From contig JAISJA010000028.1 in the NCBI GenBank assembly GCA_031261765.1, positions 1 to 7,557 on the forward strand: a stretch of 7,557 bases of DNA, given 5' to 3'. Shown here in pieces: positions 1 through 5,956 of the stretch. A program made the position numbers and the translations under genes. Numbering within the stretch: position 1 is the stretch's first letter; the number at the start of each line of letters is the position of its first letter. Source of the DNA: Coriobacteriales bacterium (GTDB lineage: Bacteria; Actinomycetota; Coriobacteriia; Coriobacteriales; UBA8131). A model generated the notes under the pieces. The model was given only the letters and a program-made list of their open reading frames with translations. It had not been told where the DNA came from and did no database searches.

Positions 1-1337
1 CCGGGATATATCCAGCACTTCTGCGCCCATTGCGCGCCATATGCCGTCCATATTCCCTCGCAGTCGAAAGTGGTGCCATCGCCAATGACGCCGTTGTTAA
101 GCCCCGCCATGCTGGTGAACGCCTTCCAGGTTGACGCCGCGGGATACTGCCCCGCTATTACCCTGTCCGTCAACGGGTAGTTAGACGAGTCGCTGGTAAG
201 CTTGCTCCACGTAGCGTCCGATATGGAACCTATAAGCTGTGACGGGTCAAAAGTCGGGAAGCTTGACGCGGCAAGTATGCCGCTATCGGTTACGTCCATG
301 CAGACAAGCGCGCCCGCGCATGCGTTTGGGTGCCCGGTGACCTTCGCCTTCGCTATTAAGTCCGATAATATCTGGTCTGTGTGCGCCTGCAGGTCTATGT
401 CTATGGTCAGACATACGTCGTTACCCGTAGTTGGAGCGACCTCGCTTAGCACGGCCCCTATGTTACCTGACGAGTCCACCTTGTACGTGCGAGTGCCGGC
501 AACCCCCTGTAATATGTCCTCGAACGCCAGCTCGGCCCCGTCCTTGCCTATGGTGTCGCCACTTTGGTATTGTATGGCGCTGTTGGAATTAACGGACTCA
601 AGGTCCGCCTGTGTTACGATGCCGGTGTATCCAAGCACGTGGCAGCCAACAGCCCCGTAAGGATATATACGCGTCGTGGCCGTGTCCACCGTAACGCCGC
701 TAAACAGCGTGGGGTGCTCCTTTATATACGCGATAGAGCGCATGGGCACGTCCTGGGCGATTATACGGTCGGCGCTTGAGCCCTGCGTGGAATCCAGCAG
801 GTTCTTGCGTATCATTCCTTTGGGAAGCCCGCTTACAAGCGAGAGCCTGTGCACAAGCTGGTTGTCGGACGCAAGCGACTGCTGACCCTTAAGCACGTTT
901 GACGTGCGGTTGCCAATGAGCACCTTGCCGTTGCGGTCAAGCACGCGGCCACGTGCCGCCGGTATTGAGACGTCCTGCGTCATGTTCTCCTCGGCATCGG
1001 CCTCATATTCGTCTTTCGATAAGACCTGCAAACTCCACAGCTTAACCGCAAGCGTGCCAAAAAGCGCCGCCGCCGCTATTGCAAGCGCATAGAAGCGCCC
1101 ACGCTGGGGCGCCTTGGCCTTAGCCTGTGAGCTATCGCGTATGCCGTTTTTCCCCTGTGCGCCGCCCGCACGGCCGGCGCTGTCGTCTGCGGCCATATCC
1201 GCGCGTACGAAGTCCTGTCTGAACGTATTGCGCTTGGCGCCACGTTTCTTATATGCCTTGCGTATAAGCAGGAATATGGCTATGACAACTACAAGCGTGG
1301 CCAGGCCCACCAGCAATGCGAATATATACGCGTTCAT
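1..1337 (-). CDS. mrdA: Penicillin-binding protein 2, 5' part (runs off left edge)
   Basis: Class B penicillin-binding protein, the D,D-transpeptidase of the elongation (Rod) machinery that cross-links side-wall peptidoglycan outside the membrane. The frame is open from ATG 1337 to the left edge, 445 complete codons. Seen: a hydrophobic segment at about residues 4-25, a basic stretch to about residue 81, a second hydrophobic segment at about 82-106, then the PBP dimerisation domain (PAARGRVLDRNG at 126-137; RIYPYGAVGCHVLGYTG at 223-239; GKDGAELAFEDILQG at 264-278). The transpeptidase domain begins with YPAASTWK, giving SxxK with nucleophile S402 and K405. The later SxN and KTG motifs would lie outside the window. 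The start overlaps the mreD stop by one base (TAATG), and AAAAGG sits 8 bases upstream (1346-1351). The active serine is about 70 residues further along than in E. coli PBP2 (S330), because of the extra N-terminal span. Family assignment is firm; the choice of PBP2 over another class B PBP rests on the mreD neighbour. Confidence 0.93.
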   Translation of the reverse strand, partial: MNAYIFALLVGLATLVVVIAIFLLIRKAYKKRGAKRNTFRQDFVRADMAADDSAGRAGGAQGKNGIRDSSQAKAKAPQRGRFYALAIAAAALFGTLAVKLWSLQVLSKDEYEADAEENMTQDVSIPAARGRVLDRNGKVLIGNRTSNVLKGQQSLASDNQLVHRLSLVSGLPKGMIRKNLLDSTQGSSADRIIAQDVPMRSIAYIKEHPTLFSGVTVDTATTRIYPYGAVGCHVLGYTGIVTQADLESVNSNSAIQYQSGDTIGKDGAELAFEDILQGVAGTRTYKVDSSGNIGAVLSEVAPTTGNDVCLTIDIDLQAHTDQILSDLIAKAKVTGHPNACAGALVCMDVTDSGILAASSFPTFDPSQLIGSISDATWSKLTSDSSNYPLTDRVIAGQYPAASTWKAFTSMAGLNNGVIGDGTTFDCEGIWTAYGAQWAQKCWIYP

Positions 1338-1999
1338 TATCTGCGCCTTTTGCCCGCGCGCGCGCGGCCACGACCACTCTTGCCGCCGCCGCCCATACCC
1401 GACTTTCGACTATTTTTTTGCCTGGGCCTCCTGCTTCCCGTAGCGGCCATGGAGATGTCCATGCCACTGCCGGAGGCGAACATATTGTTCCCCTTTGACT
1501 TCTTACCGGATCTACCTCTAAACAACATTGGAATTATCAATACGATAATACCTATGATGAAGTCGTATAACATGTTTGGCAAGGCCTTATAAAGTAGCGA
1601 CGTAAGGAAGCTGGCATTTGCCCCAAGCAGGGCTATGGCTATAGCGTGGAACAACTCGCCGGCGACGACAGATATGATAAGCAGCACTACGGTTATAGCC
1701 GGGCTGTCGCCGAACGCGTCCGTGTTGAACGAGGCGATGCAGTATACAAGGACCGTGAACACGAGTGCCATGAGACCGAGCGGCCCCTGCGACGACAGGT
1801 CATACAGGATTCCCAAAACGAAAGCCGCGACCACGGCCGACGTCTTATTCACGTTGAGCGCCAGCATTATAGCCGCTATCAGCATGATATTGGGCACGAT
1901 GCCGCATACGGCGATAGCTGGGGCGAGAACCACCTGCAAGATGAACGCTATGACAGACACCGCTAATATGAACGGCAACCTTGACGTGGTCTTGTTCAT
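1337..1999 (-). CDS. mreD: Rod shape-determining protein MreD with long basic C-terminal tail
   Basis: Integral membrane subunit of the elongasome that works with MreC to activate RodA-PBP2. It has 220 residues with about five or six hydrophobic segments (roughly 9-30, 34-50, 54-66, 76-92, 101-125 and 142-160). The family signature is visible as GILYDLSSQGPLGLMALVF at 63-81. MreD proteins are usually about 160-175 residues; here residues 161-220 form a hydrophilic tail with many Arg, Lys, Gly and Ser, ending GRGRARAGKRRR, predicted cytoplasmic by its charge. The ATG at 1997-1999 shares its A with the mreC TAA (TAATG), and purine-rich GGGCAGGG lies just upstream, so translation is probably coupled. 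The tail is continuous with the family domain and ends at the TAATG junction with mrdA, so I see no sign of a frameshift. Confidence 0.93.
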   Translation of the reverse strand: MNKTTSRLPFILAVSVIAFILQVVLAPAIAVCGIVPNIMLIAAIMLALNVNKTSAVVAAFVLGILYDLSSQGPLGLMALVFTVLVYCIASFNTDAFGDSPAITVVLLIISVVAGELFHAIAIALLGANASFLTSLLYKALPNMLYDFIIGIIVLIIPMLFRGRSGKKSKGNNMFASGSGMDISMAATGSRRPRQKNSRKSGMGGGGKSGRGRARAGKRRR

Positions 2000-2940
2000 T
2001 AGCTGCCCTGCCCTTGCGCGGCCTGCGTCTGCGTTGCCTGCGCCTGCGTCTGTGTGGCCTGCGTGGCGTCTGCGGCCGGAGGAGCGTAGTTAAGCTCGTC
2101 CTGTCCGCCGGTTAGCACTATGACTTCTTCGTATGTCTGCGAAGCCGCCATGGGGGATATCGTTATGGTCTCGTATTCGTCGTTTGGGTTGGCGCTTACG
2201 CTTGCCACCGTGCCTACTATTATGCCTTTGGGATAAACCCCTCCGGACCCAGACGTAAGTACGGCCTCCCCCGTTTGCACGTTCGTGCCCGCCGGTATGT
2301 AGTCCATATACAATATACCGTCCGCGGAGCCGGATACCACGCCCTCGGCCCTGCTGGACTGCAGATACGCGGACACTCCGCTGGTCGGGTCTGTTATGAG
2401 GCGCACGGTGGACGTGAACGGCCCGACGCTCTCCACCTGCCCTATAAGCCCTTCGGAACTCATGACCGGAAGCGCTACTTGCAAACCGTCGTTGGATCCC
2501 TTGTCTATGGTGATTGTTTGGTTCCACGAGTCGGTACCGCGCGATATCACGCGCGCGGCGGTGGCGTTTGTTATGCCATAAGAGCTCTCAAGGCCCAAAA
2601 GCGCGTTGAGACGGGCGTTCTCCTGTTGGTATTCCTGGTTCTGTATTATAGCGGCCTGCAGCTCGTCGCTTTGGTCCTGGGCGTCGCCCGCGGCGTCCTG
2701 GCCGCTTATGGCGTTGGACATCGCGTCGCCCACCGCCTGGAACGGAAGCGTTATGACACCGCTTAGCTGGTTGAACGGCACGGTTATGACCGAGAAGCCG
2801 GACCTTATAGCGTGAAGCGGCCCCGCGCTGCCCTCAAGCGCCCATACGGTGAGCATCGCTATAGACAGCACGATTAGCACTACGAACGCGACGAGGCTAT
2901 GACCGGTTTTCTTCTGTTTGTTTGAAGGCGTTAATGGCAT
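1999..2940 (-). CDS. mreC: Rod shape-determining protein MreC
   Basis: Bitopic elongasome scaffold linking cytoplasmic MreB to periplasmic or extracellular PBP2. It has 313 residues: a short basic cytoplasmic N-terminus, one transmembrane helix at about 16-36, a helical coiled-coil-like stretch at about 88-118 (rich in Gln, Glu and Leu), then the MreC double beta-barrel domain at about 125-280 (DKGSNDGL at 147-154, GLIGQVESVG at 164-173, LITDPTSGVSAYLQ at 181-194, YPKGIIVGTV at 236-245). Residues 288-313 are a low-complexity Ala/Thr/Gln tail. The gap from mreB is 25 bases. No clear Shine-Dalgarno sequence precedes ATG 2940, but there is no other Met before the membrane helix, and this start gives the usual MreC topology. 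Confidence 0.95.
   Translation of the reverse strand: MPLTPSNKQKKTGHSLVAFVVLIVLSIAMLTVWALEGSAGPLHAIRSGFSVITVPFNQLSGVITLPFQAVGDAMSNAISGQDAAGDAQDQSDELQAAIIQNQEYQQENARLNALLGLESSYGITNATAARVISRGTDSWNQTITIDKGSNDGLQVALPVMSSEGLIGQVESVGPFTSTVRLITDPTSGVSAYLQSSRAEGVVSGSADGILYMDYIPAGTNVQTGEAVLTSGSGGVYPKGIIVGTVASVSANPNDEYETITISPMAASQTYEEVIVLTGGQDELNYAPPAADATQATQTQAQATQTQAAQGQGS
2002..2070 (-). repeat. Short imperfect repeat coding the MreC Thr/Gln/Ala tail
   Basis: The last 23 codons of mreC read as repeated ATQ/TQ/AQ units (ATQATQTQAQATQTQAAQ at 292-309). On the coding strand the DNA is built of near-identical ACGCAGGC / ACGCAGACGCAGGC blocks. The pattern is seen directly. That it arose by slippage or copy-number change is inference. 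Confidence 0.7.
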
Positions 2941-2965
2941 TTAATGTTTAGCCAAACCATTGGTT

Positions 2966-4006
2966 TTATCGTTGTGTATATGAGCGTTGCAGCGCCGCCG
3001 GGTTCTCCAGTGCCATCTCGCAACCGGTCACCACGTTCGTGAACGCGGTCTCTGACGCGTAGACGGGCACCTCAAGCTCGCGCGTAAGGTACGTGTCAAG
3101 CATCTTGAGCAAGCCACCGCCACCGGTAAGCAATATGCCGTTCGTTATTATGTCTGCGGCAAGGTCCGGGTCGGTCTCCAGGAACGTGTCCTTCACTGCT
3201 ACGAGTATATCGTTAAGTGGCGCCTGTATGCCGTCACGTACGTCTTCTGACTGTATGGTCTCTGAACGCGGCAGGTTGCTAGCCATGTCTCGTCCTGATA
3301 TCTCCATGTCCAGCTCGCCTGTGGATATGGGCATGGCAGAACCTATGGCTATCTTTATGTCCTCTGCGGTACGGACGCCTATGTTAAGCCCGTAGACCTC
3401 ACGTACGTGGCGCGCCACGGCCTCGTCGAACTCGTTACCGGCCGTGCGCAGCGAATTAGACGTGACTATGCCGCCAAGCGATATGACGGCTATCTCGGTC
3501 GTGCCGCCGCCTATGTCGACCACCATGGAGCCCGTTGGTTCCTCTACCGGCAGCCCCGCGCCTATGGCGGCCGCCATGGGTTCCTCCAAAAGGAAGGCCT
3601 GGCGTGCGCCGGCTTGCATCGTGGATTCGAACACGGCGCGCTTCTCGACAGACGTAACACCGCACGGTATGCATATAACGATGCGTGGCTTAGGCTGCCA
3701 GACGTGCGATTTTGGACTGGCCTTGTTTATGAAGTACTCCAACATGGCCTCTGTCACGTCGTAGTCTGCTATGACGCCGTCAGACAACGGGCGCTCGACG
3801 GATATGTTGCCAGGGTTGCGGCCTATCATCTCGCGCGCCTCTTTACCTACCGAGAGCACGCGGTTGGCCTCGCTGTCTATGGCGACTACCGAAGGCTCGT
3901 TCAGGACGATACCCTCACCGGCTATAGCCACCAGCGTGTTAGCAGTGCCAAGGTCGATAGCCATATCGACGCTCCAGCTGCTGAATATATTATCTAAGAA
4001 TGACAT
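2966..4006 (-). CDS. mreB: Rod shape-determining protein MreB (bacterial actin)
   Basis: Cytoplasmic actin homologue that polymerises on ATP, binds the inner membrane and orients side-wall synthesis. It has 346 residues, normal for the family. Visible motifs: phosphate-1 DLGTANTLV at 18-26; the IPCGVTSVEKRAV strand at 113-125; LLEEPMAAAIGAG at 139-151 with the catalytic-type Glu; phosphate-2 VVDIGGGTTEIAV at 162-174; adenosine-binding ILLTGGGGLL at 291-300. Residues 1-13 (MSFLDNIFSSWSV) look like the amphipathic membrane anchor typical of MreB. No Shine-Dalgarno sequence precedes ATG 4006; instead an extended -10 box ends 6 bases before it. An internal ATG (residue 15) has a GGAG 7 bases upstream and could give a shorter form without the anchor, but the anchor favours the upstream start. 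Of 29 Ile codons, 26 are ATA. Of 17 Arg codons, none is CGG. Confidence 0.97.
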   Translation of the reverse strand: MSFLDNIFSSWSVDMAIDLGTANTLVAIAGEGIVLNEPSVVAIDSEANRVLSVGKEAREMIGRNPGNISVERPLSDGVIADYDVTEAMLEYFINKASPKSHVWQPKPRIVICIPCGVTSVEKRAVFESTMQAGARQAFLLEEPMAAAIGAGLPVEEPTGSMVVDIGGGTTEIAVISLGGIVTSNSLRTAGNEFDEAVARHVREVYGLNIGVRTAEDIKIAIGSAMPISTGELDMEISGRDMASNLPRSETIQSEDVRDGIQAPLNDILVAVKDTFLETDPDLAADIITNGILLTGGGGLLKMLDTYLTRELEVPVYASETAFTNVVTGCEMALENPAALQRSYTQR

Positions 4007-4012
4007 GTCTCA

Positions 4013-4021
4013 ATTCTAGCA
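4013..4021 (-). promoter_or_regulatory. Extended -10 promoter element of mreB
   Basis: The minus strand reads TGCTAGAAT, matching the extended -10 consensus TGnTAnnnT. Its last base lies 6 bases before the mreB ATG, so the predicted transcript start is the A of the ATG itself, giving a leaderless mRNA, a known configuration in Actinomycetota. No good -35 hexamer is seen 16-18 bases upstream, which extended -10 promoters tolerate. The lack of a Shine-Dalgarno sequence is consistent. The call is inference from sequence only. Confidence 0.5.
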
Positions 4022-4030
4022 TATGCATAT
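4021..4030. promoter_or_regulatory. Perfect 10-bp palindrome upstream of mreB
   Basis: ATATGCATAT is a perfect inverted repeat touching the extended -10 element, inside the ndk-mreB gap and in the spacer where a repressor could block polymerase. Its first six bases, ATATGC, are directly repeated in the following bases. It could be an operator or simply A+T-rich promoter sequence; no regulator is identifiable here. Confidence 0.3.
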
Positions 4031-4059
4031 AGCGTTAAACCGAACTTGCAGCTTAACTG

Positions 4060-4467
4060 TTATTTCTCGGGAAAGAATATAGAAATCTCACGTTCAGCCG
4101 AAGCGGCGGAATCGGAGCCGTGTATGACGTTCTCGTCCATGGTTAAGCCAAAATCGCCACGTATCGTGCCCGGAGCGGCGTCGCGTGGATTGGTAACGCC
4201 CATTAACTTGCGCACGACCATGACGGCTTCGTCTCCTGACAGGACCATCTTCACGACCGGACCTGAGGTTATGTACTTTATGAGGTCGTGATAGAATGAC
4301 TTGCCCTTGTGCTCGGCATAGTTCTCCTCGGCCTGTTCTTTGGTAACGTTCGCGAACTCCAGGCGCTCTATGGTCAACCCTACGCGCTCGAAACGCGCTA
4401 TGATCTGACCGATGTGATGTTTGCGCACCGCATCGGGTTTAAGCATGCAATATGTTCTCTCTGACAT
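4060..4467 (-). CDS. ndk: Nucleoside diphosphate kinase
   Basis: Transfers the gamma phosphate from ATP to nucleoside diphosphates through a phosphohistidine, keeping cytoplasmic (d)NTP pools balanced. It has 135 residues, the normal bacterial length. Seen: the N-terminal TYCMLKPDAV at 5-14 with the conserved Lys (K10), KLMGVTNPRDAAPGTIRGDFG at 87-107 (shown in two parts in family alignments, NPRDAAPGTIRG being the core), and the active-site signature NVIHGSDS at 113-120 with catalytic H116, followed by SAEREISIFF. Start ATG 4467 has a strong Shine-Dalgarno sequence. It lies 36 bases after the TPR gene and 53 bases before mreB, apparently co-oriented housekeeping rather than an elongasome part. 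Of 10 Ile codons, 7 are ATA. Confidence 0.97.
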   Translation of the reverse strand: MSERTYCMLKPDAVRKHHIGQIIARFERVGLTIERLEFANVTKEQAEENYAEHKGKSFYHDLIKYITSGPVVKMVLSGDEAVMVVRKLMGVTNPRDAAPGTIRGDFGLTMDENVIHGSDSAASAEREISIFFPEK

Positions 4468-4472
4468 GTGGT

Positions 4473-4480
4473 TCCTTTCT
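4473..4480 (-). promoter_or_regulatory. Shine-Dalgarno sequence of ndk
   Basis: AGAAAGGA on the minus strand, 5 bases before ATG 4467. It is the clearest purine-rich ribosome site next to the mre genes and fixes the ndk start; it contrasts with the missing sites before mreB, mreC and the TPR gene. Confidence 0.75.
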
Positions 4481-4503
4481 GTACTTTGTTGTACTACTGT
4501 TAT

Positions 4504-5940
4504 TTAACTTTGCTGCTGGGACGCGAAGGCCAGGTCTATAGACGTCACCTTCCACGCTATAAGGCTACGGCCCAGCTTGATGTCGTAATTGACCGTACCG
4601 CCCTCGGGCAGTGACGCTTTGACCATTGCCTCTGAATGCGTCATGCCCGTGGCCATGTACGTTATGTCTATGTCGTCAGTCGCGGCGACACGGTTCATCA
4701 TCTGTTGTACGGTCGCGGCGTCGCTTCCGGTCCAGTACTGTGTGGTATCCTGCCCGGCGGCCTGCGCCGCGAACATGTCGTTGATGGTGGTTTCCTGCGA
4801 CGGGAAGCCAAAGCCCTGCCAGAACGCCACGACGGCGCCGGCAAGGAGCACGACGATGATAGCCAGTATTATAATGGTCACCTTAAGGCGCACGTGGCGC
4901 ATCTTGCGCGCACTCTTCATTTTGCTTTTGCTCATAGCGATAAGGTCTTCGTCGCTTATCGTGAAGAAATCGGTGTCCTGGGGAAGCGGTATGGACCCCG
5001 TAGCGCCTGGATCTTGCTGCTGTGGCGCGGCGCCCTCTAAGCCTGCCTGCGCGTCGATTGGCGCTTCGGCGCTCTCTGCGCCATTGGCGATGTCTGCATC
5101 AGGCGGTTCGCCTTCCCAGTCATATGGGTCGGCGTCAGCGGGCCCAGCTTGGTCTGCCTCTGCCACCGACGCGGCAGACACAGCCGCGGCCGCAGAGCTC
5201 GCGGCGTCCGCAAGCGGTATACCGGTAACTATGGATTTAGCGCGCTTATAGTCGTCTGCGGCTTCGTCTGAAAGCGCATACGCGCCGTCGGATACGGCTT
5301 GTTCGAATATAGCCACGGCCTCCTGGTAGCGTCCCAGCGCCGTATACAGCTGGCCCAACTTCTCGCGCGCAGAGAACATCGTTTGCGCGTCAGGGGTAGG
5401 ATCAAGCGAGCAGACGGCGCCATATACCTCTGCGGCGTCTTGCATCCTGTCCAGAGAATAGAAACACCCACCAAGGTTCATTAGCGCCTTCGCCGGGCTT
5501 GGGTTCCTGGCGTCTAAAGCGGCGTTACGGTATGCCGTGCCCGCCTGTACTATGTCGCCAAGGTGCGAATACGCGGTCCCAAGACCTGAATACGCCTGGT
5601 ATGACTTCGCATACGTGCCGTCATGCAACGCCTGGTTGAAGGCCACGATAGCGTCGGCGTATCTTCCGGCGCCCAAAAGCGCTTTGCCAAGGTTCACCGC
5701 GACGGCGGTCTTGTTGTCGTACCCGTCGTCTTCCAGCGCCTCGCGATACGCGAGTTCCGCTGCCTGGAAATCGTGCAGCTTTAGATCGCAATTGCCTATC
5801 CTGTGATATAGCTTGCCGGCGTCGCCCGGCACGAAAGACATCGTGTCGTTGCTGGCGCATTTGTTAAAGCACCGCAGGGCACCGGCGTAATCGCCCTGCC
5901 CGTAAGCGCTCTGACCTTGTTCGAAATATATACTGTTCAC
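4504..5940 (-). CDS. Membrane-anchored TPR-repeat protein, function unknown
   Basis: I do not recognise a named family. The 478-residue protein has four parts. (1) Residues about 3-225: roughly six tetratricopeptide repeats, with typical G-x-(A/Y) spacing such as NLGKALLGAGRYADAIVAFN at 83-102 and KLGQLYTALGRYQEAVAIFE at 194-213. (2) Residues about 243-325: a low-complexity linker rich in Ala, Asp, Glu, Pro and Gln. (3) FFTISDEDLIAMS at 325-337, then a basic stretch and one transmembrane helix at about 353-375. (4) A 100-residue tail with no motif I know. Basic residues before the helix predict cytoplasmic TPRs and an exported C-terminus. There is no signal peptide. Start GTG 5940 has no Shine-Dalgarno sequence; it lies 16 bases after the isomerase stop and there is no nearby alternative before the first repeat. 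TPRs scaffold protein complexes, so a link to the flanking envelope genes is possible, but that rests only on position. Confidence 0.85.
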   Translation of the reverse strand: MNSIYFEQGQSAYGQGDYAGALRCFNKCASNDTMSFVPGDAGKLYHRIGNCDLKLHDFQAAELAYREALEDDGYDNKTAVAVNLGKALLGAGRYADAIVAFNQALHDGTYAKSYQAYSGLGTAYSHLGDIVQAGTAYRNAALDARNPSPAKALMNLGGCFYSLDRMQDAAEVYGAVCSLDPTPDAQTMFSAREKLGQLYTALGRYQEAVAIFEQAVSDGAYALSDEAADDYKRAKSIVTGIPLADAASSAAAAVSAASVAEADQAGPADADPYDWEGEPPDADIANGAESAEAPIDAQAGLEGAAPQQQDPGATGSIPLPQDTDFFTISDEDLIAMSKSKMKSARKMRHVRLKVTIIILAIIVVLLAGAVVAFWQGFGFPSQETTINDMFAAQAAGQDTTQYWTGSDAATVQQMMNRVAATDDIDITYMATGMTHSEAMVKASLPEGGTVNYDIKLGRSLIAWKVTSIDLAFASQQQS

Positions 5941-5944
5941 AGTT

Positions 5945-5954
5945 AAGATATCTT
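5945..5954. promoter_or_regulatory. Perfect 10-bp palindrome before the TPR gene
   Basis: AAGATATCTT is a perfect inverted repeat in the 16-base gap between the isomerase stop and the GTG of the TPR gene, 4 bases from the start codon and in place of a Shine-Dalgarno sequence. A regulatory role is speculative; a 10-bp A+T-rich palindrome can occur by chance. Confidence 0.25.
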
Positions 5955-5956
5955 GA

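Noticed and set aside
202..660. 152-codon plus-strand open frame and others of similar size on the plus strand
   Set aside because: They lie opposite the PBP2 gene and other well-supported genes. Their translations show no family motifs and arise from the scarcity of stops opposite G+C-rich coding sequence.
2941..2965. Small hairpin in the mreB-mreC gap (CCAA/TTGG and AACC/GGTT alternatives)
   Set aside because: Stems are only 4-5 bp with tiny loops and no T-run follows, so neither a terminator nor a stable attenuator can be supported.
3659..3670. Cys at MreB residue 115 (IPCGVT) as a loss-of-function change
   Set aside because: The position is in a structural strand and all nucleotide-binding motifs are intact, so it reads as a lineage variant rather than a defect.
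4491..4500. GTAGTAC / AAAGTAC near-repeat upstream of ndk
   Set aside because: Too short and imperfect to call a repeat or operator; the adjacent strong ribosome site explains the conserved purines.
4589..5251. 220-codon plus-strand open frame opposite the TPR gene
   Set aside because: Ala/Ser-rich composition mirrors the low-complexity linker on the other strand; no motifs and no plausible ribosome site. The minus-strand TPR repeats are clear.
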